DNA from: Oscillibacter sp.
GTDB taxonomy: Bacteria; Bacillota; Clostridia; Oscillospirales; Oscillospiraceae
Length of the DNA stretch: 27,376 nucleotides
Reading direction: 5' to 3'
Assembly: GCA_020025475.1 (NCBI GenBank)
Contig: JAHHSA010000020.1
Span: 1-27,376 of the forward strand
A model generated the notes under the pieces. It did not search any database and was not told the origin of the DNA. It was given only the letters and a program-made list of their open reading frames with translations. The translations under genes were made by a program, and so were the position numbers. Positions within the stretch are counted from its first letter, which is position 1. Each line of letters begins with the position of its first letter. Positions 14,443-21,844 of this stretch are shown here, piece by piece.

Positions 14443-15768
14443 TCACTCCACCAGCTCGCCAGTGACCTCGCCTTCCATCGTCCCGGTCAGGCGGACCTGA
14501 ACGAAGGTGCCTGCCTCCACAGGGGCATCGGCAGTGAAGTAAATCCGACCGTCAATGTCCGGAGACTCCGCATAGCTCCGGCCGAAGTACATCTGTGCCT
14601 GACCGTCAAAGCCCTCGCACAAAATCTCCCGCTCCTCGCCCAGAATGGACTCGTTGTAATCATCTATAATATCAGACTGGACGTCTACGGCCAGTTCGGC
14701 ACGGCGGACGGCCTCCTCGGTCTCCACGTGGTCCATCAGCGCCGCGCGGCTTCCCTCCTCGGGAGAGAAGGGGAACACACCAGCCCGCTCAATCCGGACC
14801 TCCCGCAAAAATGCGCACAGCTCCTCAAACGCCGCCTCATCCTCATATGGCAGGCCGGTAATCAGGCTGGTCCGCAGCACCAGACCGGGGATGCGGGCGC
14901 GCAGCTTGTCCAGCAGGGCATAGAGGTCAGCCTTGGTGTCCCGGCGGTTCATCTTTTTCAGAATCACATCATTGCAGTGCTGAATGGGAATGTCCAGGTA
15001 GGGCAGAATCTTGGGCTCTTCGGCAATGGTGTCAATGAGCTCCTCGGTAATTTCATCTGGATAGAGGTAGTGCAGTCGAATCCAGTGGAAGTCCAGCTTG
15101 CACAGCTCCCGCAGCAGCTTTGCCAACTGATGCTCCCCATTGAGATCGGTGCCATAGCGGGTGATATCCTGTGCGATGACCAGCAGCTCCTTCACACCCG
15201 CAGAAGCCAGCTCAGATGCTTCATCCAGCAGCTCGTTCATGGGACGGCTGCGGTACTTGCCCCGCAGAGACGGGATGATGCAGTAGGCACAGTGGTTGTC
15301 ACAGCCCTCGGCAATGCGCAGATAGGCATACCAGGGCGGTGTGGAGAGAATACGTGGTCCGCCCTGCTCCGCCGTTTGTATATTGCCCAGGTGACATGGG
15401 CGCAGATCCTGCTCCATCACCTCGTCGATAGCCTGGACAATGTCACCGTAGCTGCCAGTGCCCAACACACCGTCGGCCTCCGGCAGTTCCTCCAGAATAT
15501 CCTTTTTGTAGCGCTGGGACATACATCCGGTCACCAGAATCTTTTTCAGCCGGCCCTCTTTTTTGAGCTGGGCCATCTCCAGAATATTGTCGATAGCCTC
15601 TTCACATGCGGATGCCAGGAAACCGCAGGTATTGACCACTGCCACATCCGCACCGTCGGGAGACGCCACGATGGTATGACCAGCCTGCTGCACCAGAGAC
15701 ATCATCTGCTCACAATTCACCTGGTTCTTCGCACAGCCCAGAGAAATAAACGCAACCTGATACGGCAT
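14443..15768 (-). CDS. rimO: Ribosomal protein S12 methylthiotransferase
   Basis: RimO is a radical-SAM enzyme that adds a methylthio group to an aspartate of ribosomal protein S12. The 441-residue product has the N-terminal UPF0004 domain with cluster cysteines C12, C48 and C82, the radical-SAM CxxxCxxC at C156, C160 and C163 (GCDNHCAYCIIPSLRG), and a C-terminal TRAM domain (about 375-441). SLRGKYRSRP and the typical length favour RimO over MiaB or MtaB. The start MPYQVAFISLGCAKNQ at 15768 is preferred over the in-frame ATG at 15780 because GGAGG lies directly before it, between the two ATGs. It follows recX by 36 nt. Confidence 0.94.
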   Translation of the reverse strand: MPYQVAFISLGCAKNQVNCEQMMSLVQQAGHTIVASPDGADVAVVNTCGFLASACEEAIDNILEMAQLKKEGRLKKILVTGCMSQRYKKDILEELPEADGVLGTGSYGDIVQAIDEVMEQDLRPCHLGNIQTAEQGGPRILSTPPWYAYLRIAEGCDNHCAYCIIPSLRGKYRSRPMNELLDEASELASAGVKELLVIAQDITRYGTDLNGEHQLAKLLRELCKLDFHWIRLHYLYPDEITEELIDTIAEEPKILPYLDIPIQHCNDVILKKMNRRDTKADLYALLDKLRARIPGLVLRTSLITGLPYEDEAAFEELCAFLREVRIERAGVFPFSPEEGSRAALMDHVETEEAVRRAELAVDVQSDIIDDYNESILGEEREILCEGFDGQAQMYFGRSYAESPDIDGRIYFTADAPVEAGTFVQVRLTGTMEGEVTGELVE

Positions 15769-15804
15769 AAAACCCTCCATAATGTTGATTTTTGGTGGGA
15801 AAAC

Positions 15805-16425
15805 TTACTCTTCCCACGTCTCCGCGCCCCGGCGTTCCCAGGCCGCTTTGATCTCTCCCCAGGAAAAGCCCCGGCGGAGCAGCGCGTCACTCAGACGCTT
15901 TTTTTCCCGCTGGTCCGGCAGACGGTCCAGGAGCTTCTTGTCCAGAAACTGATCGATCTGGCTCTCCCGTTCCGGTGCCTGTCCCAGCGCCTCCTCCCAC
16001 AGCTCCCGGGGGACGCCCTTTTCGTAGAGCTTCTCCCGCAGCCGGGCAGGGCCGTAGCCCATCTGGCCGTAATGCCGAACCAGAAGGGCTGCGTATTCCG
16101 CATCGTTGATGGCACCAATGGCCTCCAGCCACTCCGCGGCATAACGTGCCTCTGGGGCAGAGGCACCCTTTTCCTTCAATTTTCGTTCCAAATCCCGTCG
16201 GGACATGGCCCGCCGTCCAATCAGTTGGGCGGCCTTCCCCTTTACATCGGAGAGATGGGAGGCCTCCCGCAGCCGTCGGAGGGTATCATCGTCCAAATGG
16301 TCCCCGGCCCGCAGGCCGAAATCCAGCAGCTCCTGCTCCGTGATTTTCAGGCAGGTGCCGTCCTCCAAAAACGCCAGAATCCGCCCCTTGACATGCTGGG
16401 ATGCCTCCAGACGATCAATCCTCAT
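15805..16425 (-). CDS. recX: Regulatory protein RecX
   Basis: RecX binds RecA filaments and limits recombinase activity. The 206-residue product is of usual length for Gram-positive members and shows the three-helix tandem units of the family, with AMSRRDLERKLKEKG (83-97), EWLEAIGAINDAEYA and GPARLREKLYEKGVP. The ATG at 16425 lies inside the end of recA, overlapping by 11 nt (16415-16425) with no strong Shine-Dalgarno, so translation is probably coupled to recA. That keeps RecX low relative to RecA. The position directly after recA is the classic arrangement. Confidence 0.93.
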   Translation of the reverse strand: MRIDRLEASQHVKGRILAFLEDGTCLKITEQELLDFGLRAGDHLDDDTLRRLREASHLSDVKGKAAQLIGRRAMSRRDLERKLKEKGASAPEARYAAEWLEAIGAINDAEYAALLVRHYGQMGYGPARLREKLYEKGVPRELWEEALGQAPERESQIDQFLDKKLLDRLPDQREKKRLSDALLRRGFSWGEIKAAWERRGAETWEE

Positions 16426-17521
16426 CGTTGAAGTCGTCGGCGCTGACGGTCACAGCCCTGCCGGCAGCGCGGGCTGCAATGCGGGACTGATTACTCATCA
16501 GGCTTTCAAAGTTTTTGCGAATGTCCGCCTCCAGCTTCTCAGCCACCTCCGGATTCTCCTTCAGGTAATTCTTTGCGGCGTCACGGCCCTGACCGATCCG
16601 CACCTCACCCATGGAGTACCAGGAGCCGGCCTTCTGAACCAGATCCAGCTTTACGCCCAGGTCCAGCAGTTCGCCCTCGTGGGCAATTCCCTCGCCGTAC
16701 ATGATGTCAAACTCGGCCTCACGGAAGGGGGGTGCCACCTTGTTCTTGACCACCTTGGCACGGGTACGGTTGCCGATGATCTCACTGCCGTTTTTCAAAG
16801 ACTCAATCCGCCGCACGTCGATACGGACAGAGGAGTAGAACTTGAGTGCGCGGCCACCGGTGGTGACCTCCGGATTGCCGTACATGACACCCACCTTTTC
16901 ACGCAGCTGGTTGATGAAGATGACAATGCAGTTGGTCTTGCCGATAGCGCCGGTGAGCTTGCGCAGAGCCTGGCTCATCAGGCGGGCCTGCAAACCCACA
17001 TAGCTGTCGCCCATCTCGCCCTCAATCTCAGCCCGGGGCACCAGAGCAGCCACGGAATCCACCACGATGACATCGATGGCACCGGAGCGGACCAGTGCCT
17101 CGGTGATTTCCAGCGCCTGCTCGCCGGTATCCGGCTGGGAAATCAGCATGTCCTCCACTTTGACGCCCAGTGCCCGGGCATAGGTCGGGTCCAGAGCATG
17201 CTCAGCGTCCACAAAGGCCACCTCACCGCCCTTTTTCTGGGCCTCTGCCACCACATGCAGGGCCAGGGTCGTTTTACCGGAGGACTCCGGCCCGTAGATC
17301 TCAATGATACGGCCCTTCGGCAGGCCGCCGATTCCCAGGGCCAGATCCAGTGCCAGAGAGCCGGTGGGAATGTAGTCCACATTCAGATCCGTCTGGTCGC
17401 CCAGGCGCATGATGGACCCCTTGCCGTACATTTTCTCGATCTGCGCCATTGCGGTATCAATGGCCTTTTTCTTATCAGAAGCCGGTGCCGCGCTGGGCAT
17501 GGGTGCTTTCTCTTTTGCCAT
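16415..17521 (-). CDS. recA: Recombinase RecA
   Basis: RecA is the DNA-dependent ATPase of homologous recombination and the co-protease that triggers LexA self-cleavage. The 368-residue product has Walker A GPESSGKT (77-84), Walker B VIVVDSVAALVP, the loop-1 stretch EGEMGDSYVGLQARLMSQALRKL region and loop 2 FINQLREKVGVMYGNPEVTTGG region, all intact. AAGGAGG lies about 9 nt before ATG 17521. The 62-bp gap to prmC has no visible LexA box or good promoter, so recA is probably read from upstream. The only SOS-like box I find is before DUF1385, about 2.1 kb upstream. The acidic C-terminus (DDFNDED) is normal for the family. Confidence 0.98.
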   Translation of the reverse strand: MAKEKAPMPSAAPASDKKKAIDTAMAQIEKMYGKGSIMRLGDQTDLNVDYIPTGSLALDLALGIGGLPKGRIIEIYGPESSGKTTLALHVVAEAQKKGGEVAFVDAEHALDPTYARALGVKVEDMLISQPDTGEQALEITEALVRSGAIDVIVVDSVAALVPRAEIEGEMGDSYVGLQARLMSQALRKLTGAIGKTNCIVIFINQLREKVGVMYGNPEVTTGGRALKFYSSVRIDVRRIESLKNGSEIIGNRTRAKVVKNKVAPPFREAEFDIMYGEGIAHEGELLDLGVKLDLVQKAGSWYSMGEVRIGQGRDAAKNYLKENPEVAEKLEADIRKNFESLMSNQSRIAARAAGRAVTVSADDFNDED

Positions 17522-17583
17522 ATCGTTTCTTCCTCCTTAATTGCAGTGGATTCTTTGATCCATCGTATCGTTTGGAATTACGC

Positions 17584-18450
17584 TCATACTTCGGTGCACA
17601 AAGTGCCGAAAACCACTCTGGGAATCCCATGGAGATCCTTGATCACCTGGATGTCTCCAAAGCCCTCGGCCCGCATAATACGAAGCACGGTGTCCGCTTG
17701 GCCGATGCCCACTTCGTAGTAGAGCCGTCCGCCAGGTGCCAGGACCTCCTTCCACTTCTGGGAGATGCTGCAATAGAAGTCCAGACCGTCCTCGCCGCCG
17801 TCCAGCGCCAGATGGGGCTCGTAGTCCTTCACCGAAGCGTCCAGTCCCTCGATATCTCCGGCAGGGATGTAGGGCGGGTTGGAGACGATGCACTGGAACT
17901 CTCCCAGGGAGCGCTCCGGCTTTTCCCGGGCGTCCACCTGAATGGCGATCACCCGTCCGGAGAATCCGTTGCGCCGGATATTCTGACGGCAAACCTTCAA
18001 AGCTTCGTCAGAGTATTCGCCCAGCACAACCCGGCATCTGGGTGCCTGCGACGCCACCGCCAGACCGATACAGCCGCTTCCGGCGCACAGGTCCAGCACC
18101 CGGCACTCTCCCTGCGTTTTGATGTAGGAGATTGCCTGCTCCGCCAGCACCTCCGTGTCGGGTCTTGGAATCAGCACGTCCGGAGAGATATCCAGCGGCA
18201 GTCCGTAAAATTCCCACTCACCCAGGAGATAGGCCACCGGCTCACCGGCCAGATGGCGCTTCACAAGATCCCGGACCCGGTTTTCCATTTCGGGAGAGGC
18301 ATACAAACTACCGTCCCGGGTCAGCTCTTCCTTGGATTTCCCAGTCCCGAAGCAAACCAGCTCCCGAGCCTCCAGGGTGGCAGCCTCCACCCCCGCCTGC
18401 CGCAGTTTTTGCCGCACATCTAAATACAGATTGTTATATGTGATAGCCAT
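17584..18450 (-). CDS. prmC: Release factor glutamine methyltransferase
   Basis: PrmC methylates the GGQ glutamine of RF1 and RF2, which speeds peptide release. With a start at 18450 the product has 288 residues (MAITYNNLYLDVRQKLR...), the normal length. The SAM-binding motif DLCAGSGCIGLA (120-131) and the catalytic NPPY (191-194) are present, with the N-terminal helical substrate domain before them. Start choice: GGAG is 7 nt before ATG 18450. In-frame ATGs at 18465 and 18525 lack a clear SD and lie in or next to a structured intergenic element. The gene follows DUF1385 and precedes recA by 62 nt. Confidence 0.94.
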   Translation of the reverse strand: MAITYNNLYLDVRQKLRQAGVEAATLEARELVCFGTGKSKEELTRDGSLYASPEMENRVRDLVKRHLAGEPVAYLLGEWEFYGLPLDISPDVLIPRPDTEVLAEQAISYIKTQGECRVLDLCAGSGCIGLAVASQAPRCRVVLGEYSDEALKVCRQNIRRNGFSGRVIAIQVDAREKPERSLGEFQCIVSNPPYIPAGDIEGLDASVKDYEPHLALDGGEDGLDFYCSISQKWKEVLAPGGRLYYEVGIGQADTVLRIMRAEGFGDIQVIKDLHGIPRVVFGTLCTEV

Positions 18451-18525
18451 AATACGCTCCGTCATCTTTCTAGAGGAATCAGCCGCTCGCTCTCTGCCTT
18501 CCCGCAGCGAGGTCCACACAGCCAT

Positions 18526-18598
18526 GGCGCCCTGACGCCACGGGCGTCAGCTTCCGTGGCGCCGCTTGCATCGGTCCTCTGCGCCTTGCGTCAGGACC
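18526..18598 (-). repeat. Structured intergenic element in the DUF1385-prmC gap
   Basis: A perfect 8-bp hairpin, CTGACGCC-ACG-GGCGTCAG (18532-18550), is enclosed by GGCGCC on both sides (18526-18531 and 18558-18563, able to pair). A second stem, GGTCCT/AGGACC, is at 18573-18598 and contains related CTGCGC/GCGTCAG words. No T-tract follows. It looks like a dispersed palindromic unit or an mRNA processing/attenuation structure within the operon. Confidence 0.5.
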
Positions 18599-18605
18599 TG
18601 TGATT

Positions 18606-19577
18606 TTACCATTCGTCCTTTCCCTTTTCACTGGGCAGTACCAGCTCCAGAGACCGGATTGCGCATTCAATCATGCTGTCGTCAGGCTCATTGGTAGTGA
18701 AGTTCTGCATCCAGAGGCCGGGGGCCGTCAGGACCTTGGCAAGCTTGTTGTCCTGGGCATTGCGTCCCACCCAGCGATTGAACTCATAGGTGATGCCCAC
18801 CACCAGAGGCAGCAGAGCCAGATGCACCAGCGCCCGCAGCCCGGCATGGCTGATGGGCCAGATACCAAAGACCACACTGGAGATCAGGATGGACACAAAG
18901 ATCACCACAAACAGGAAACTGGTGCCGCAGCGCGGATGGTGCCGGGGCTGAATCCGCACATTCTCCACCGTCAGCTCCAGTCCCGCCTCATAGCAGAAAA
19001 TGGTCTTGTGCTCAGCACCGTGGTACTGGAACACCCGATAAATGTCCTTCTGCTTGGAGCAGAAGATGAGATAGAGCAGGAAAATGACAATTTTCAGCGC
19101 GCCTTCCAGCACATTCCGGCCCCACAGGGGAAAATCCGGAAAGAAGTGCAGCAACGCGCCGGTAAGCATGGTGGGCAGGAACAGGAAGAGGAACAGGCTC
19201 AGTCCCACCCCCAGTACCACTGCCAGCGCCACCAGGGCGCTCTCCAGCTTTTTGCTGGACAGGTGGTTTTCCAGCCACTGCTCAAATTTTGAGGGCTTGG
19301 CGGCCTCATCATCGGGATAGAAATCCGCAGAGTACATCAGGGCTTTGACACCCTTGACCATGGAGTCCAGGAAGTTGACTGTGCCGCGTATCAGAGGCCA
19401 GCCCAGGATGGGGTGGCGGTCCTTGATGAGCTTGAGTTCCTCTACCTTCTCCACCATATTGCCGTCTTGGTCCCGGACCACTACGGCCTGTTTCTCCGGG
19501 CCTCGCATCAAAATGCCTTCGATCAGTGCCTGTCCGCCGATGCTGGTGCGGAAGGCGCAGGATTTTCTTTCTGCCAT
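18606..19577 (-). CDS. DUF1385 membrane protein (YqhQ-like)
   Basis: This 323-residue protein has an N-terminal soluble part with GGQALIEGILMRGP (about 14-27), four hydrophobic segments in the C-terminal two thirds (about 112-142, 158-173, 220-240 and 250-264), and the family-defining YHGAEHKT (about 185-192) and HPRCGTSF (about 214-221). These identify DUF1385, a conserved Firmicutes membrane family including B. subtilis YqhQ; its biochemical role is not established. The start MAERKSCAF at 19577 is preferred over 19610 because AGAAAGGA sits 6 nt upstream and because ATG 19610 lies upstream of the predicted transcription start. It is first in the operon leading to recA, under a promoter overlapped by a LexA-type box. 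Confidence 0.9.
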   Translation of the reverse strand: MAERKSCAFRTSIGGQALIEGILMRGPEKQAVVVRDQDGNMVEKVEELKLIKDRHPILGWPLIRGTVNFLDSMVKGVKALMYSADFYPDDEAAKPSKFEQWLENHLSSKKLESALVALAVVLGVGLSLFLFLFLPTMLTGALLHFFPDFPLWGRNVLEGALKIVIFLLYLIFCSKQKDIYRVFQYHGAEHKTIFCYEAGLELTVENVRIQPRHHPRCGTSFLFVVIFVSILISSVVFGIWPISHAGLRALVHLALLPLVVGITYEFNRWVGRNAQDNKLAKVLTAPGLWMQNFTTNEPDDSMIECAIRSLELVLPSEKGKDEW

Positions 19578-19600
19578 GAAATTTCCTTTCTGTATGCTGT

Positions 19601-19629
19601 ATTGTATCACATCCGTTTTGAGAAAGCAA
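19601..19629 (-). promoter_or_regulatory. Promoter of the DUF1385-prmC-recA-recX-rimO-pgsA operon
   Basis: On the minus strand there is TTGCTT (19629-19624), a 17-bp spacer, and TACAAT (19606-19601) with an extended TGA before the -10. The start falls near 19594, giving a leader of about 17 nt. Confidence 0.65.
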
Positions 19630-19640
19630 ACGTTTGTTCC
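19627..19640 (-). promoter_or_regulatory. LexA/DinR-type SOS box
   Basis: The 14-mer GGAACAAACGTTTG matches the Gram-positive consensus CGAACRNRYGTTYG at 13 of 14 positions, and it overlaps the first three bases of the -35 hexamer. LexA bound here would block RNA polymerase. It is upstream of the operon that contains recA. Confidence 0.65.
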
Positions 19641-19664
19641 ATTTTAAACGCAGTCAATGGGCAC

Positions 19665-21110
19665 TCACTCCCGTGTCGGCAGTCGAATGGTCACCAATGC
19701 ACCGCCGCCGTCCGCATTGGCGATTTCAAAGCTGCCGTTGTGCAGACCGATGATCTCTTCGCAAACTGCCAGGCCGATGCCGCTGCCCCGGGCCTTGGAG
19801 GTTCCCTTGTAGAATTTCTGCTTGACAAACGGAAGCTCTGCCTCGGGGACACCGGGGCCATAGTCCCGGACCCGGATAACCTGCTCATCCCCCTCCTGAC
19901 AAATGGAGGTGGAAATTCGCTTGCCGGCGCCGCCGTGCTTGGCAGCGTTGTCCAGCACATTGCAAAAGACCTGTTTGAGCCGCTCCGGATCGCCGGAAAT
20001 AGGCTCCAGGATCGTATCGCCGCATTCATATTCCAGAGAAATTCCCTCCTGCCGGAACAGTTCCCGGTAGGTAAATATGGCGTCCTCAAATTCCGCCTGC
20101 AAGTCCACCTGCTCCAACCGAAGGGTAAAGCGGCCGTCCTGCATCTTGGAGAACTCCAAAAGCTCCTCCACCATGGTGGTCAGGCGGCGGGCTTCATTCA
20201 AAATGATGCGGATACCCCGGCGCATCTGTGCCGGATCGTCGTTCGGGTCCTCCAAAATGGTCTCTCCCCAGCCGTTGATAGCCGTGAGGGGCGTTCGCAG
20301 CTCATGGGAAACGGAGGAGATAAACTCACTTTTCATCTTCTCATTCTGACCGATTTTCAGTGACATATCATTGATGTTGTCCACCAGCTCGCCCAGCTCA
20401 TCGGTATACTTATTTTCGATCTGAACGCCGTAACTGCCAGCGGAAATCCGTTTGGCAGCCTCTGACACCACCGCCACCGGCTCCACCACATTGTTGATAA
20501 ACAGCAGATTGGAGATGACGACCAGTGCCATGCAAAGCAGCGCCACCATGGAGATCAGCAAGAAGGCCAGCGCCACCTGGCGGCTGACTGCCCGCAGTGA
20601 GGTGACCAGGCGCATAACGCCCACCACCTTGCCGCCAAACACCAGCGGATGAGAGACTGCCAGAATCTTCTCTCCGGTCTCCCGGTCCCGCCCCTGGAAG
20701 GGCTGCATCTTGTTCTGGGTCAGGGCAACGGTGATATCATCTGTTCCCGGGGAGATACCAGCCGTCAGGCCAGAGGTAGAGGACTTTTCAATGCGGCCGC
20801 TGCTGTTGATGAACTGCAGCTCAATGCGGCCTTTGTCCTCAAAGGTATCCACTGCCTGCTCCGCCTTTTGGTAATAGGCAGCCTGACCCTCACTCATAAA
20901 ATACTCATTAAACGCATCCGCCAGGGCAGAGACCTGCTTTTCCAGGCCCTGCTCCATGGTGCTGTAGTAATAGCTGGACACGCCTGAGGTAAACAGGATC
21001 ACAATCAGCGCCAGCAGCACCAGCACCGGGGTGACGGTATTAAACAGCCACCGCTTTCGAAGGCCCCGCAGCTGAAGGGCCGCCCATGTCTGACTTCTTC
21101 CACCTTCCAC
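19665..21110 (-). CDS. Sensor histidine kinase (WalK/PhoR/ResE type)
   Basis: With a GTG start at 21110 the product has 481 residues. Helix 1 lies at about 24-46 and helix 2 at about 179-205, enclosing an extracytoplasmic sensor region of about 130 residues. HAMP (about 206-258), HisKA with H269 (SSVSHELRTP) and an ATPase domain with N-box VLDNAAKHG and GSGIGLAVCEE follow. All catalytic motifs are present. GTG 21110 is chosen because GGAGG lies 9 nt upstream. An earlier in-frame GTG at 21158 would overlap the regulator gene and has no ribosome site. It follows its regulator by 35 nt. No terminator is visible between its stop and the recA operon. Confidence 0.92.
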   Translation of the reverse strand: MEGGRSQTWAALQLRGLRKRWLFNTVTPVLVLLALIVILFTSGVSSYYYSTMEQGLEKQVSALADAFNEYFMSEGQAAYYQKAEQAVDTFEDKGRIELQFINSSGRIEKSSTSGLTAGISPGTDDITVALTQNKMQPFQGRDRETGEKILAVSHPLVFGGKVVGVMRLVTSLRAVSRQVALAFLLISMVALLCMALVVISNLLFINNVVEPVAVVSEAAKRISAGSYGVQIENKYTDELGELVDNINDMSLKIGQNEKMKSEFISSVSHELRTPLTAINGWGETILEDPNDDPAQMRRGIRIILNEARRLTTMVEELLEFSKMQDGRFTLRLEQVDLQAEFEDAIFTYRELFRQEGISLEYECGDTILEPISGDPERLKQVFCNVLDNAAKHGGAGKRISTSICQEGDEQVIRVRDYGPGVPEAELPFVKQKFYKGTSKARGSGIGLAVCEEIIGLHNGSFEIANADGGGALVTIRLPTRE

Positions 21111-21145
21111 AGCAAAGCACCTCCATGTGGAAAACGTTTCCGGCC

Positions 21146-21832
21146 TTACAGGCCCCACTTGTAGCCAAAGCCCCAGACTGTGGTGATGTAGATGGGGTTT
21201 TGCACGTTGTCCTCGATTTTCAGCCGCAGACGGCGGATATTCACATCCACAATCTTCAGCTCGCCAAAGTAGTCCTGCCCCCAGACCATACTCAGGATCT
21301 CCTCCCGCGCCAGAGCCTTTCCGGGATTTTCCATAAAGACCTTCATGATGGAGTACTCCACCTGCGTGAGCTTAATCCGCTGGCCATTCTTTTCCAGCGT
21401 CCGGTTTCGGGTGTTTAGCAGGAACGGCGGCTGGTGAATCTCTCCGGTCTGGACAGGCTCCTCTCCGCCAGCACGGCGGAACAGCGCATCCACCCGTGCG
21501 GTCAGCTCCGCCGGGGAGAATGGCTTCGTCACATAGTCGTCGGCACCGGTCATCAGTCCCGTCACCTTGTCCATCTCCTGAGAGCGGGCAGTCAGCATGA
21601 TAATGCCGATCTTCGTATTGGTGGCCCGGATGCGCCGGCAGACCTCAAATCCGTCAATGCCCGGCAGCATGATGTCCAGCAGTGCCACCTTCACATCCGG
21701 ATTTTCCTTGAGCCGATCCAATGCTTCCTCGCCGCTCTCCGCCTCAATCACGTCGTAGCCGGCACGGCGCAGATTGATGACGATAAACCCGCGAATACTG
21801 GCTTCATCTTCTAAAACCAAAACTTTTTTCAT
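21146..21832 (-). CDS. OmpR/PhoB-family response regulator
   Basis: The 228-residue protein has a receiver domain (about 3-118) with E8, D9 and E10, phospho-acceptor D53 (LLDIMLPGIDG) and K103 (DDYVTKPF). The winged-helix domain (about 130-225) has the recognition stretch IVDVNIRRLRLK and ends at GFGYKWGL, typical of PhoB/WalR/ResD relatives. GGGAGG lies about 5 nt before ATG 21832, 12 nt after the lipoprotein stop, so lipoprotein, regulator and kinase form one operon. The regulon cannot be read from this window. Confidence 0.95.
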   Translation of the reverse strand: MKKVLVLEDEASIRGFIVINLRRAGYDVIEAESGEEALDRLKENPDVKVALLDIMLPGIDGFEVCRRIRATNTKIGIIMLTARSQEMDKVTGLMTGADDYVTKPFSPAELTARVDALFRRAGGEEPVQTGEIHQPPFLLNTRNRTLEKNGQRIKLTQVEYSIMKVFMENPGKALAREEILSMVWGQDYFGELKIVDVNIRRLRLKIEDNVQNPIYITTVWGFGYKWGL

Positions 21833-21844
21833 AAGTTCCTCCCG

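Noticed and set aside
17522..17583. LexA box directly upstream of recA
   Set aside because: No GAAC-N4-GTTY match is present in the 62-bp gap; the only good match found is upstream of DUF1385.
18451..18525. Longer PrmC N-terminus starting at 18525
   Set aside because: The extra 25 residues are translated from next to the palindromic intergenic element, are absent from normal PrmC length, and lack a clear ribosome site.
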